A DNA stretch of 64,000 nucleotides from Pseudomonadota bacterium (GTDB lineage: Bacteria > Pseudomonadota > Gammaproteobacteria > Burkholderiales > Burkholderiaceae_C). Positions 11,861 to 20,872 of this stretch are shown piece by piece. The stretch covers positions 186,001-250,000 of the forward strand of contig JAIUPQ010000003.1 in the NCBI GenBank assembly GCA_020161145.1, in the 5' to 3' direction. Below the pieces are notes generated by a model that did no database searches, was not told the DNA's origin, and saw only the letters and a program-made list of their open reading frames with translations. The position numbers were made by a program, and so were the translations under genes. Within the stretch, counting starts at the first letter, position 1. Each line of letters starts with the position of its first letter.

Positions 11861-12346
11861 CTATTGCGCGCAGTCCACCGCCCGGGCGCCCAGCACATCC
11901 GTCAGCACGGCCGGCGCCATCTGCACCAACCAGCCCCGTTTGCCCCCGTTGATGAGGATCTGCGGCAGATCGAGCACGCTGCGCTGCACCCAGATGGGCA
12001 GGGTTTTCTTGAGCCCGAACGGCGAGGTGCCACCCACCAGATAGCCGCTGTGGCGCTGCGCCACCTCGGGCGGGCAGGGCTCAATGCGCTTGACGCCCAC
12101 GGCCCGCGCCAGCGCCTGTGTGGCCACCTGCCGGTCGCCGTGCATCAGCACCACCAGCGGCGCACCGGCCTCGGTCTGCATGACCAGCGTCTTGACCACC
12201 GTGTGCTCGTCCCAGCCCAGTTGGCGCGCCGACTCGGCCGTGCCGCCATGCTCGACGTAGTCGTAGGCATGGCCCACAAACGGCACGCCATGCGCCTTGA
12301 GCCAGGCGGTGGCCGGGGTTTCGCTGACGTGGCGGGGCTTTTTCAT
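11861..12346 (-). CDS. ybaK: Cys-tRNA(Pro)/aminoacyl-tRNA deacylase, YbaK/EbsC family
   Basis: Editing enzyme that hydrolyses mischarged Cys-tRNA(Pro). About 161 residues with the YbaK/ProRS-insertion fold: HVSETPATAWLKAHGVPF, TVVKTLVMQTEAGAPLVVLM, the pocket motif GYLVGGTSPFGLKK and the terminal region around LINGGKRGWLV. The start MKKPRHVS is chosen by similarity; an ATG 12 bp upstream (MLDLMKK) is also possible. It diverges from the proline-rich membrane protein gene with only 23 bp between them. Confidence 0.88.
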   Translation of the reverse strand: MKKPRHVSETPATAWLKAHGVPFVGHAYDYVEHGGTAESARQLGWDEHTVVKTLVMQTEAGAPLVVLMHGDRQVATQALARAVGVKRIEPCPPEVAQRHSGYLVGGTSPFGLKKTLPIWVQRSVLDLPQILINGGKRGWLVQMAPAVLTDVLGARAVDCAQ

Positions 12347-12369
12347 GAGGTCAAGCATACTGGGCACCC

Positions 12370-12945
12370 ATGTCATACGCCTTGCCCTCGCCCCCGCCAC
12401 CGCGAGCCGCTGCGCTGGCGCTGATCGTGGGCCTGCATCTGGCCGTCATCGGCGTCTGGCTGACCGCGCGCTGGGTGGTGACGCTGCCCGTCGACCGCGT
12501 GGGCACGCTGGTGTGGGTGCCGCTGGCGCCCACGCCGGAGCCTCCATCCCAATCCGTACCCAGACGGGCTGCGGCGGCGCCAGCCGCGCCACCGCGCCCC
12601 GCCGTGGCACCCACTGCCGCTGTGGCCGAGCCCACGCTGACGGTGGTGGCCGAGCCGGCCATCACCGCCCCGCCACCACCCGCGTCGGGCCCCCGCCCCC
12701 GCCTGCTGGACAGCGAGGCCTCACGCCGCGCCATCCGCGAGGCGGGCAGCCAGCCGCTGCTGGCCGAGCGCGCCGCCGACGCCACGGGCATCGCCATCGT
12801 CTCCAAAGACCAGCGCTACGACGAGGCCGCCGCCAAGGCCGGCAAGGGCGATTGCCTGAAGGGCGAGTTCGCCGGATCTGGCATGGGCCTGCTCAGCCTG
12901 CCCGCACTGGCGCTGGCCGCGGCCAAAGGAGACTGCGCCAAATGA
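12370..12945 (+). CDS. proline/alanine-rich single-pass membrane protein, function unknown
   Basis: 191 residues: one N-terminal membrane segment at about 11-36 (LIVGLHLAVIGVWLTARWVV), a long Pro/Ala-rich stretch (about 55-115), then a short more conserved-looking C-terminal part (LLDSEASRRAIREAGSQPLL onward) with two cysteines in DCLKG and GDCAK. The topology resembles TonB or cell-envelope linkers, but no TonB C-terminal domain is present. The ATGA overlap couples it to the hydrolase gene downstream. Confidence 0.7.
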   Translation: MSYALPSPPPPRAAALALIVGLHLAVIGVWLTARWVVTLPVDRVGTLVWVPLAPTPEPPSQSVPRRAAAAPAAPPRPAVAPTAAVAEPTLTVVAEPAITAPPPPASGPRPRLLDSEASRRAIREAGSQPLLAERAADATGIAIVSKDQRYDEAAAKAGKGDCLKGEFAGSGMGLLSLPALALAAAKGDCAK

Positions 12946-13865
12946 ACTGCCCTGCCCTCTACGCCCCCACCCGACCCGCCACCTCGCAGTACGTAAGCGT
13001 GCGCGGCCTGGCCATGCACGTGCTGACCTGGGGCCGGCCCGAGCAGGCCACGCCGCAGCGGCCGGCGCTGGTGATGGGCCACGGCTATATGGACGTGGCC
13101 GCGTCGTTCCAGTTCTTCGTCGATGCGCTGGCCGCGCAGGAGGGCGACGGGCGCTACATCCTGGCGCCGGACTGGCGCGGCTACGGCCTGTCGCAGACAC
13201 CGCCGGTGGACCACCATTTCTTTCTCGACCACCTGGGTGATCTGGACGCGTTGCTGGACGCGCTGGCGCTGGAGACGCCCGACCTGCTGGGCCACAGCAT
13301 GGGCGGCAACATCGTGAGCCTGTATGCCGGCGTGCGACCCACGCGGCTGCGGCGGCTGGTCAACCTGGAGGGTTTTGGCCTGCCGCGCACCGACCCGGCC
13401 AAGGCCCCCGACCACTACGCCAAATGGCTGGACGCGCTCAAGACGCCGCAGCAGCTGCGCAGCTACGCCAGCCTGGACGACGTGGCCGCGCGTCTGCGCA
13501 AGACCAACCCGCGCCTGCGCAGCGACCGCGCCCAATGGCTGGCGCTGCAGTGGGCCGAGCGCCACGCCGACGGCCGCTGGCACCTGCGTGCCGATGCCGC
13601 CCACCGCCGCGTCAGCGCCATGCCCTACCGCGACGACGAGGTGCAGGCCGCCTGGCGTCGCATCACGGTGCCGGTGCTGTGGGTGGAAGGCGAGGACACC
13701 GAGTTCCCGACCTGGTGGCCCGGCCGCTTCGACCGGGCCGAGTTCCAGCGGCGGCTGGCCGACCTGCAGCACGCCGAGCAGGTGCGCCTCAGCGGCGCCG
13801 GCCACATGCTGCACCACGACCAGCCCGAGGCGCTGGCCGCCCACGTGGCGGCATTCCTGGCCTGA
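12942..13865 (+). CDS. alpha/beta hydrolase
   Basis: 307-residue alpha/beta-hydrolase-fold protein: oxyanion region VMGHGYMDVAASFQF, nucleophile elbow GHSMGGN (catalytic Ser), and the C-terminal histidine in GAGHMLHHD. The acid residue is probably in the VEGEDTEF region. The substrate is unknown; there is no signal peptide, so it should be cytoplasmic. The start ATG overlaps the previous stop codon (ATGA). It converges on the diguanylate cyclase gene 7 bp away. Confidence 0.88.
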   Translation: MNCPALYAPTRPATSQYVSVRGLAMHVLTWGRPEQATPQRPALVMGHGYMDVAASFQFFVDALAAQEGDGRYILAPDWRGYGLSQTPPVDHHFFLDHLGDLDALLDALALETPDLLGHSMGGNIVSLYAGVRPTRLRRLVNLEGFGLPRTDPAKAPDHYAKWLDALKTPQQLRSYASLDDVAARLRKTNPRLRSDRAQWLALQWAERHADGRWHLRADAAHRRVSAMPYRDDEVQAAWRRITVPVLWVEGEDTEFPTWWPGRFDRAEFQRRLADLQHAEQVRLSGAGHMLHHDQPEALAAHVAAFLA

Positions 13866-13872
13866 CGCGGGT

Positions 13873-15639
13873 TCAGCCGCCGCGCTTGCGGCGGTACATG
13901 TCGACGTCGGCGGCCTGGATCAGCTCCAGCGCCGTCGCCGCGTCGTCGGGGTAGACAGCCAGGCCCACGGAGCCACCGCGCACCGTCAACTGCTCGCCCC
14001 CTTCCAGGGTCATGGGCTCACGCAGTCGGGCTTCGACCTGGGCGCGCACCTGATGGGCATCTGCAGCACCGGCAATGGGGTCCAGCAGCACGACGAACTC
14101 GTCGCCCGCCCAGCGTGCCACCATGTCCTGGGCGCGCACGCTGGCCGCCAGGCGCTGGCCCATGTCGGTCAGCACGCGGTCACCCACGTGGTGGCCAAAG
14201 CGGTCGTTGACGCTTTTGAAGCCGTCCAGGTCCACGAACAGCACGGCCAGGTTGCGGCCCAACTCCCCGCGACGGCGGGATTTCATCCGCTGCTCCATGC
14301 GCTGCAGCAACGCCTCGCGGTTGGCCAGCCCCGTCAGCCGGTCGGTGCGCAGGCTGTCCTGCATGCGCGCCAGGCTTTGTGCCAGCGTCCACAGCTCGCG
14401 CGTGCGCTGATGCAGCAGCGGTGCGTTCCAGTCGCCGGTGCCGATGCGCTGCGCCATGTGCGCCAGCCGGCGCACGTCGCTGGTGATGCCGCGCACCACC
14501 AACATGCCCAGCAGCAGCATGACCAGCGCCGTCACGCCCGCACCGATGGCCGAGCGCTCGACGATGGTGGCAATGCCGCCCAGATAGTCCTCGCGCGGCA
14601 TGGCCACGACGATGCCCCAGTCCAGGCCGGCATCGTCGCTGATGCGGGCAAAGCCGGTTTCATACACCTGCCCGCCTGCATCGGCAATGCGCAGCGAGCC
14701 CGGGTGCTCCAGCGACGTGCTGGGCAGGCTGGCGCGAACCTGCTCGTACACCTTGGCCAGCAACGGGGTCTGCACCGCGTCCACCTGCACCCGCTTGCCC
14801 TCGCCATCCACCATCCGCACCGAGGTGCCGCGCGAGGTGGCCACCAGTTGCCCATCGGGCTCGACGATGAACGCAAACCCACCCGGCGAAATGCGCAGGC
14901 CGGCAATGAATCGATCCAGCTCGCCCATGGCCATGTCGGTGGCCACCACGCCATGCCAGCGCCCCTGCGCATCGGCCACCGGGCGGGCGCGCGTGGCCAC
15001 CAGCTGGCGGCTGCGGAAGTCCACGTAAAACGGCGTCCAGACGTCGCCCTTGCGCTGCATGGCCGCCCGGTACCAGGGACGCTGGCGTGGCTCGAATACC
15101 TTGTCCTCGGTGACCGCACTGGTGGGGACGTCGTCCAGCCCGGCCATCAGCGCGATCTGCCGGGCCGCCTTGGCCTCGTACTTGCTGCGCCACTCCACCT
15201 GCGTGGGGGTGCGCCGCATCATGCCCAGAGACTGACCGTCCTGATTGGCGTAGTAAACGTAGTGATAGGGATCGGGCTGGAAGGCCGTGGCCAGCCACAA
15301 CCTCTGGCGCAACGCCGCCTCGTCCTGGCGCACGTCGGCTGCGGCCACCGTCCCCGGAGGGTAGGCCGCATCCAGCACCCGCCCGGCCGGCATCACGTGG
15401 TGCTCCACCGCCTGCCCCAACCGCTTGACCACGTCCTGCACCAGTTGGGTGGCCACCACGTTGACCGCCCCCGAGCCCGAGCGATAGGCCAGTGCCCCCA
15501 GCGCCAGCGCCAGCGCCACCATCAGCAGCACGAACGGCACGGTGAGCAGCCACAACATGGAGACCCGCCATCGCCGGTGCGCCGGCTCGGTCTGCGGGTC
15601 GGCTGAGGTGGTCGGGGGCAGCGAAACGGGGTCGGTCAT
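13873..15639 (-). CDS. diguanylate cyclase with periplasmic Cache sensor
   Basis: 588-residue membrane sensor that would make cyclic di-GMP from GTP. Order: TM1 at about 28-52 (MLWLLTVPFVLLMVALALAL), a large periplasmic Cache-like domain (about 55-330), TM2 (VTALVMLLLGMLVVRGI), a HAMP-like linker, and a C-terminal GGDEF domain. The signature is AGDEF (about 511-515) instead of GGDEF, a variant found in active cyclases, and an RAQD inhibitory site lies five residues before it. No EAL domain. The start MTDPVSLPPTT is preferred over the long upstream extension. Confidence 0.92.
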   Translation of the reverse strand: MTDPVSLPPTTSADPQTEPAHRRWRVSMLWLLTVPFVLLMVALALALGALAYRSGSGAVNVVATQLVQDVVKRLGQAVEHHVMPAGRVLDAAYPPGTVAAADVRQDEAALRQRLWLATAFQPDPYHYVYYANQDGQSLGMMRRTPTQVEWRSKYEAKAARQIALMAGLDDVPTSAVTEDKVFEPRQRPWYRAAMQRKGDVWTPFYVDFRSRQLVATRARPVADAQGRWHGVVATDMAMGELDRFIAGLRISPGGFAFIVEPDGQLVATSRGTSVRMVDGEGKRVQVDAVQTPLLAKVYEQVRASLPSTSLEHPGSLRIADAGGQVYETGFARISDDAGLDWGIVVAMPREDYLGGIATIVERSAIGAGVTALVMLLLGMLVVRGITSDVRRLAHMAQRIGTGDWNAPLLHQRTRELWTLAQSLARMQDSLRTDRLTGLANREALLQRMEQRMKSRRRGELGRNLAVLFVDLDGFKSVNDRFGHHVGDRVLTDMGQRLAASVRAQDMVARWAGDEFVVLLDPIAGAADAHQVRAQVEARLREPMTLEGGEQLTVRGGSVGLAVYPDDAATALELIQAADVDMYRRKRGG

Positions 15640-15713
15640 GCAGGCGGGGGTGTGAGTAGCGTCGAACGCAGTACCGGCTGCTGACCATGCTACCGCCATT
15701 CGACCTGCACTTC

Positions 15714-16859
15714 TCAATCGAACAGCGACTGCTGCCCCGCCACCATGCCGCCGCCGCGACGGCCACCACGCGGCGGCGCAGGCGGCGGCACAAACGCCGA
15801 GGCATCCAGCTCGATGCGCGTGCGGTTGAGGCCCAACCGCCGCGTGGCGTGTGCAAAGCGCTGCTGAATCAACTCGCCCCACAACCCGCCGCCTTTCATC
15901 CGGTGGCCAAAGCGGGCGTCGTTGTCGCGGCCGCCGCGCAAATCCCGGATGCGGGCCATCACGCGCTGGGCCCGGTCGGGGAAGTGGTCGGCCAGCCATT
16001 GCTGGAACAGCGGATTGACCTCCCAGGGCAGCCGGATGGGCGTGCAAAACGCATGCGTGGCGCCGGCTGCAGCGGCAGCCTCCAGGACGCGCTCCAGTTC
16101 GGGCTCGTTCAGGAACGGAATCAACGGCGAGACACTGACGCCCACCGGCACGCCAGCCTGGGCCAGCCGCGCAATGGTCTGCAGCCGCCGCTGCGGCGCC
16201 GCCGCCCGGGGCTCCATGGCGCGGGCCAGCGCGCCGTCCAGCGTGGTCACCGACACATAGGCCGCCACCTGGCCGCGTGCGGCGGCGGGGGCCAGCAGGT
16301 CGAGGTCGCGCTCGATCAGCGCGGCCTTGGTGATGACCGAGAACGGATGGCCGCAGCCGCTCAGCACCTCGATGACCTGGCGCGTGATGCCCAGCCGCCG
16401 CTCGGCCGGCTGGTAGGCGTCGGTGGCCGAGCCCAGGTTCAGCGCCAGCGGCGTGTAGCCCGGCGCGGCCAGCGCGGCGCGCAGGCGCTCGGCCGCGTTG
16501 ACCTTGGCCAGGATCTGGGTCTCGAAGGCCAGGCCGGGCGACAGGTCCAGGTAGCTGTGCGTTGGCCGCGCAAAGCAGTAGACGCAGCCATGCTCGCAGC
16601 CTCGGTAGGGGTTGATGGAGAGGTCGAACGGAATGTCGGGCGACTCATTGCCCGAAAGAATGGCCTTGGCCGCCACCTCGTGTACGGTGGTGGCCACGGC
16701 ACCAGCCGGTTCGGCGGGCGCATCCCAGCCGTCGGCCCAGGCCGCGCGGGCCTCGCGCGCAAAGCGCGGCGCAATGGCCCAGGGCGTGCCGCGCCCCTTG
16801 ATGGGCACAAGGGGAATGACAGGGCGGTTGGCCGGCGGTTTGACTGGTGTTGCATCCAT
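15714..16859 (-). CDS. PA0069-type radical SAM protein (SplB-like)
   Basis: 381-residue radical SAM enzyme: the [4Fe-4S] motif is C-x3-C-x2-C at C88, C92 and C95 (RGCEHGCVYCFARPTHSYLD). Downstream features include GSATDAYQPAER and VSVSPLIPFLNEPE, and the C-terminus ends in QQSLFD. The family resembles spore photoproduct lyase but occurs in non-sporulating bacteria, and its substrate is unknown. It diverges from the ferredoxin-NADP reductase gene, whose product could supply electrons to the cluster (inference). Confidence 0.9.
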   Translation of the reverse strand: MDATPVKPPANRPVIPLVPIKGRGTPWAIAPRFAREARAAWADGWDAPAEPAGAVATTVHEVAAKAILSGNESPDIPFDLSINPYRGCEHGCVYCFARPTHSYLDLSPGLAFETQILAKVNAAERLRAALAAPGYTPLALNLGSATDAYQPAERRLGITRQVIEVLSGCGHPFSVITKAALIERDLDLLAPAAARGQVAAYVSVTTLDGALARAMEPRAAAPQRRLQTIARLAQAGVPVGVSVSPLIPFLNEPELERVLEAAAAAGATHAFCTPIRLPWEVNPLFQQWLADHFPDRAQRVMARIRDLRGGRDNDARFGHRMKGGGLWGELIQQRFAHATRRLGLNRTRIELDASAFVPPPAPPRGGRRGGGMVAGQQSLFD

Positions 16860-16946
16860 ACTGTTGTTATATCCAGTTGTGGCGCCGCCAGCAAGTGCGG
16901 CGATTCAGCGGACAATCCCGAGTTGCCTGCAACCGCCAACATCTGT

Positions 16947-17720
16947 ATGAGTGCCTTCAACGAAGAACGCGTGCTGACCGTCCACCACTGGACCGACCGG
17001 CTCTTTTCCTTCACCACCACACGCGACACCTCGCTGCGGTTTTCCAACGGCCACTTCACGATGATCGGCCTGCGCGTCAATGGCAAGCCGCTGCTGCGCG
17101 CCTACTCCATCGTCAGCCCCAACTACGAGGAGCACCTGGAGTTCCTCAGCATCAAGGTGCCAGACGGCCCGCTGACCTCGCGCCTGCAGCACATCCAGCC
17201 CGGCGACACGCTGATCGTGGGCAAAAAGCCCACCGGCACGCTGCTGATCGACTACCTGCTGCCGGGCAAGCGGCTGTGGCTGCTGGGCACGGGCACCGGC
17301 GTTGCGCCCTTCCTGTCCATCATCCGCGACCCCGAAACCTACGAGCGCTTCGAGCAGGTCATCCTGGTGCATGGCGTGCGCGAGGTGGCCGAGCTGGCCT
17401 ACCACGACTACCTGAGCCGGGAGCTGCCGCAGCATGAGATCCTGGGCGAGATGGTGAGCCAGCAGTTGCGCTACTACCCCACGGTGACGCGCGAGCCCTT
17501 CCGCCACCAGGGCCGCATCACCGACCTGATCGCATCGAACCGGATCACCAACGACCTGGGCCTGCCCCCGCTCAACCGCGAAGAAGACCGCGTGATGATC
17601 TGTGGCAGCCCCGAGATGCTGCGTGACCTCAAGGCCATGATGGAAGCGCGCGGTCTGGCCGAAGGCAACACCACCACGCCGGGCGACTTCGTCATCGAGC
17701 GGGCCTTCGTCTCGCAGTGA
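16947..17720 (+). CDS. fpr: ferredoxin--NADP(+) reductase
   Basis: 257-residue FAD enzyme exchanging electrons between NADPH and ferredoxin/flavodoxin. The FAD-binding RAYSIVSPNYEE, the pyrophosphate-binding GTGTGVAPFLS, VMICGSPEMLRD and the C-terminal FVIERAFVSQ tail are typical of the bacterial subclass-I FPR family, which often responds to oxidative stress. The start MSAFNEERVLTVHHWTDRLF matches the family N-terminus. Its TGA overlaps the GTG of the next gene. Confidence 0.95.
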   Translation: MSAFNEERVLTVHHWTDRLFSFTTTRDTSLRFSNGHFTMIGLRVNGKPLLRAYSIVSPNYEEHLEFLSIKVPDGPLTSRLQHIQPGDTLIVGKKPTGTLLIDYLLPGKRLWLLGTGTGVAPFLSIIRDPETYERFEQVILVHGVREVAELAYHDYLSRELPQHEILGEMVSQQLRYYPTVTREPFRHQGRITDLIASNRITNDLGLPPLNREEDRVMICGSPEMLRDLKAMMEARGLAEGNTTTPGDFVIERAFVSQ

Positions 17721-18334
17721 TCCTGTACGTCGATGCGGCACTGATCGCCATCGACAAACCCGCAGGCCTGCCCGCCGTACCGGGCCGGCCTGCCGAGCTG
17801 CGCGACTGCGTGGCCAGCCGGGTGCAGGCGCTTTACCCCGACGCCCTGGTGGTGCACCGGCTGGACATGGCCACCTCGGGGCTGATGCTGATGGCACGCG
17901 GGCGCACCGCGCAGCAGACGCTGTCGCGCGCCTTCGAGGCGCGGCACATCGACAAGACCTACGAGGCCTGGGTGGCCGGCAGCCTGGCGGAAGACGCCGG
18001 CACCATCGCCCTGCCGCTGGCTGCCGACTGGCCCAACCGGCCGCGCCAGCGGGTGGACGCCGAGCGCGGCAAGCCCGCCATCACCCACTGGCGCGTGCTG
18101 GCCCGCCAGGCCGGCGCCACGCGGTTGGCCCTGCACCCCATCACCGGCCGCAGCCACCAGTTGCGCGTGCACCTGGCGGCCATCGGCCACCCCATCCTGG
18201 GCGACGCGCTCTACGCCCCCCAACACCCGGCGGCGCGGTTGCTGCTGCATGCGCAGGCGCTGACGCTGCCACATCCGGCGAGCGGCGCGGCACTCAGCCT
18301 GCAAGCGCCGCTGCCGCCGGGGTGGCTGCCTTGA
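17717..18334 (+). CDS. RluA-family pseudouridine synthase
   Basis: 205-residue RNA pseudouridine synthase of the RluA type (E. coli RluA acts on 23S rRNA U746 and tRNA U32). The catalytic motif VHRLDMATSGLML contains the nucleophilic Asp, followed by YEAWVAG and GRSHQLRVHLAAIGHPILGD. The start is GTG, overlapping the fpr stop (GTGA); no better start exists. No S4 domain is present, consistent with the short RluA subclass rather than RluC/D. Confidence 0.9.
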   Translation: MILYVDAALIAIDKPAGLPAVPGRPAELRDCVASRVQALYPDALVVHRLDMATSGLMLMARGRTAQQTLSRAFEARHIDKTYEAWVAGSLAEDAGTIALPLAADWPNRPRQRVDAERGKPAITHWRVLARQAGATRLALHPITGRSHQLRVHLAAIGHPILGDALYAPQHPAARLLLHAQALTLPHPASGAALSLQAPLPPGWLP

Positions 18335-18406
18335 AGGCGCGCAATCCTGACCCACCAACGCCGATATCCCAATTGGCGGCGCCCACGCTGATGCGGGTAA
18401 CGCCGC

Positions 18407-18970
18407 TCAATATGATCCGCAGCGCACCGCGTGCCCATGACTCACGTCGACCGAGGGATGCGATTCATGCTGGCTCATGCGGATGCCCAGCTTCACCATC
18501 GGTGTGCCGTTGACTCCATTTGGGCCATGGTCGACGACCTCGTATCCATGCTTTTGATACAGGGCGATCAATCTGCTGTTCGTACCCGACGTCCAGGTCG
18601 ATGACGTGTTGACGCCCTGCTCGCAAAACCATCGATGGGCCTCGTTGAGAAAGGAACTGGCGACGCCAAGCTTGCGAAATTCGGGCACCACATACGTGGT
18701 GGCGATCAAACCGTAAGGGTCGTCATCGCGGGATTCGATGCGGTAAATGGCATGCCCGATGATGGACCCATCATCGGCAAGACCCAACACCACCCGCGCC
18801 AGCGTTTCAGCCCTGTCCAGATGCCAGCGGACACGTTGCGCAAGCCAATCGAGCGAATGAACGGCCACGCCTCGCTCTTCTCCTTCCACCTCAATTAATG
18901 TGTCCAGCATCCGTCTTGCGACCAATGCAATTTCGGAATCGGAGTTTGGATCAATATCTCTCAAAATCAC
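18407..18970 (-). CDS. GNAT family N-acetyltransferase
   Basis: 187 residues with a GNAT core: TTYVVPEFRKLGVASSFLNE (acetyl-CoA-binding region, weak version of Q/RxxGxG/A), then ALYQKHGYEVVDHGPNGVNG near the C-terminus. The acceptor substrate is unknown. GTG start, with GAGG 7 bp upstream. Base composition is less GC-rich than the preceding genes, marking entry into the accessory region. Confidence 0.75.
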   Translation of the reverse strand: MILRDIDPNSDSEIALVARRMLDTLIEVEGEERGVAVHSLDWLAQRVRWHLDRAETLARVVLGLADDGSIIGHAIYRIESRDDDPYGLIATTYVVPEFRKLGVASSFLNEAHRWFCEQGVNTSSTWTSGTNSRLIALYQKHGYEVVDHGPNGVNGTPMVKLGIRMSQHESHPSVDVSHGHAVRCGSY

Positions 18971-19031
18971 TCGAAGACCTCACTTCATTTTATTCTAGCA
19001 AGCATATTCCACTCCAATCCACCGCATGCCG

Positions 19032-19058
19032 GATGTCGCGATTCAAGTTTGAACCGCC
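19032..19058 (+). repeat. imperfect direct repeat, left of the IS30 remnant
   Basis: GATGTCGCGATTCAAGTTTG and the following AACCGCC resemble the sequence at 19450-19477 in the same orientation (about 80% match by eye). The two enclose the transposase remnant and may be old element ends or insertion-site relics. Confidence 0.4.
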
Positions 19059-19156
19059 GAGCTTTGATCCATGAACGAGCATGGCACTGGGCCAAAACAG
19101 ACAACGCGGCCAGATCCAATAATATTCGATACACCACGCCCAACCGCACCGGTCAA

Positions 19157-19429
19157 CTACCTGTCCCATCGCGGCGAGTCCGTGTCGCGGCCCAGCTTGC
19201 GGCGCGACAGGCCCGCAGCAGCCCGGCACCAGTGGCGCACGCGCTGCCCGTGCAGCGGGTCGTAGGACACACCGCAGGGCTTGCGCTTGCCACGTGAGAG
19301 CTCGCGGCTGATGGTGGCGTGGTGAAGCCCCAGCCGGCCACCAATGGCCCGGGCGCTCAGGCCTTGGGCGTGCAGAGCGGCAATCTGTTGGCGGTCGGCC
19401 ATCGTCAGGTGAGAGTAGTGCGTTCCCAT
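19157..19429 (-). pseudogene. IS30-type transposase remnant (N-terminal helix-turn-helix only)
   Basis: 90 codons beginning MGTHYSHLTMADRQQIAALH and continuing with the helix-turn-helix GLSARAIGGRLGLHHATISR, typical of IS30-family transposases, which are normally over 300 residues. The DDE catalytic core is absent: after about 60 codons the frame loses similarity and stops. No other piece of the transposase is visible nearby, so this is a decayed insertion. Similar 28-bp sequences lie on both sides in the same orientation. Confidence 0.75.
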
Positions 19430-19449
19430 GGCAGCATCACGTTACCGGA

Positions 19450-19477
19450 TGCGGGGTGTCGCACTTCAAGGTTGAGT
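19450..19477 (+). repeat. imperfect direct repeat, right of the IS30 remnant
   Basis: GCGGGGTGTCGCACTTCAAG and the following GTTGAGTC match the copy at 19032-19058. It lies just upstream of the transposase remnant's start codon. Confidence 0.4.
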
Positions 19478-19560
19478 CGGCCACGCATGGCGTTGACCTT
19501 CGAGGAAATTCAATGCGAGATGGAGCAATGGCCTTGAGCTAGGCCAAATGGCCTTTAGAG

Positions 19561-20130
19561 CTAATCTGCCCCCTTGATTTTTCGATAGTTATATTCAGAC
19601 AAGAGCCATATTGCAGCACCAAACGCAGTGCCCGCCACCGTCCACAAAGCAAGGTTGAAGAGTGCCCCACTGAGGGCGAAGGATTGACCCTTTACTAGCG
19701 TAGGGATGACGTACATGACGAGCAGCATCGACGAGCCCCACGTTAGCACTCCTCGCTTGAAGATGAAGCGCAAGGCTCCAGCCTTGCGCTGTTCTTCCCA
19801 CCTGGTTAGAGACTGTATCTGGGTATCGAGTGATGGCGACGCACCATCTTTGAGCCAATGGGCCGGAACGGCCGACTGAAGATAGACAGCGCGCAATTTT
19901 TTAACTGGCCAGCGCAGCAGAAATCGAGCAATGGCTGCGTTCGCCAGCCAACCCAGCGCATACCCAAGAAGCATGCTGAAAACCATGGCTCCGATAAATA
20001 TCGTGATCCAAAGGGATCCGTTAGGATGGGCTTTAACTGGGCTGTTGGGAGGGATGCTCAGAGCCGCTCCGAGCCAGGCAGCGAACGAGGAAAGAGGGAA
20101 AAAAGACGCGAACATAAACCCAATTGGCAT
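19561..20130 (-). CDS. predicted membrane protein, function unknown
   Basis: 189 residues, not recognised. Hydrophobic segments lie at about 5-25, 40-68 (LWITIFIGAMVFSMLLGYAL), 130-147 and 155-178, flanking a polar central stretch (SLDTQIQSLTRWEEQRKAGA). The base composition is clearly lower in GC than the core genes. The start has no convincing ribosome-binding site; a second ATG seven codons in is possible. No partner gene overlaps it. Confidence 0.5.
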   Translation of the reverse strand: MPIGFMFASFFPLSSFAAWLGAALSIPPNSPVKAHPNGSLWITIFIGAMVFSMLLGYALGWLANAAIARFLLRWPVKKLRAVYLQSAVPAHWLKDGASPSLDTQIQSLTRWEEQRKAGALRFIFKRGVLTWGSSMLLVMYVIPTLVKGQSFALSGALFNLALWTVAGTAFGAAIWLLSEYNYRKIKGAD

Positions 20131-20321
20131 AGCCCAATCGCCAATTGGTATTTCACTCTCATACTCTGCGGAAGAACGACATTAAAGGCAAGAAGCGGCA
20201 TTAGAAATATTCAAAGTTTGACATAATCGGTTGAAAACCGTAGCTTTTTTACTGTCCGACTGATGAAAGGGTTGGGGGTAATTTGCAACGTCGAGCGATT
20301 CAATCATCCGGGATTGGAAAA

Positions 20322-20849
20322 CTACCCATCACGACGATTCCGGGGTATTTCTTGAGTGGCCACAGACTGGACATTGAACTGCTGCACGACACCAAGCCAC
20401 CAGCCCTGGGTCACCTCGACCTCGACGAACTGGCCCCCGGTGAGTTGCCCAATGACCTTGCGCCAGAAGGCCTGTGCCGGCCGATTGGCCGGCATTTGAC
20501 CCACCTCCCATTGACCGGGATGGCTGCGAAGGACGTGAAGCGCCAGAGCGGTGCCAACCCCTGTGCGCCAGTGCTTCTTGAGCACAAAGAACTGTTCCAT
20601 CCAGCATCCGCCCTCTCGCGTGACCCCCGCTGGCGCGACCAGGGCAAATCCGGCAAATCGCCCGTCGTCAAGGGCCATGTAGGCGTGAAAGCGTTTGCCT
20701 TGCCGGTGGCGCGAAAGGTCGTAGCCGTAGGTTCCGTTGGCGTCGAGGTCCTGGCTCCAGATGTCGGAAAGCTCGTACTGGTACAGCTCCAGCATCTGTT
20801 GCAGTGCCGGAAAATCTTCTGGCCTGGCGATTCGACATTCAATGGGCAT
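20322..20849 (-). CDS. GNAT family N-acetyltransferase
   Basis: 175 residues starting MPIECRIARPEDFPALQQML, a typical GNAT N-terminus, with FFVLKKHWRTGVGTALALHV as the acetyl-CoA-binding region and ANRPAQAFWRKVIGQLTGGQ as the C-terminal strand-helix. The substrate is unknown. It lies 23 bp downstream of the DUF488 gene on the same strand and may share its transcript. Confidence 0.8.
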   Translation of the reverse strand: MPIECRIARPEDFPALQQMLELYQYELSDIWSQDLDANGTYGYDLSRHRQGKRFHAYMALDDGRFAGFALVAPAGVTREGGCWMEQFFVLKKHWRTGVGTALALHVLRSHPGQWEVGQMPANRPAQAFWRKVIGQLTGGQFVEVEVTQGWWLGVVQQFNVQSVATQEIPRNRRDG

Positions 20850-20872
20850 GAGGGTGGCGCACTCCGCGGCCG

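Noticed and set aside
12370-12945. TonB energy transducer
   Set aside because: It has the TM helix and proline-rich linker but not the conserved C-terminal TonB domain, and no ExbB/ExbD are adjacent.
19157-19429. Active insertion sequence
   Set aside because: Only about 60 codons of the transposase N-terminus remain, with no catalytic domain and no clean terminal inverted repeats.
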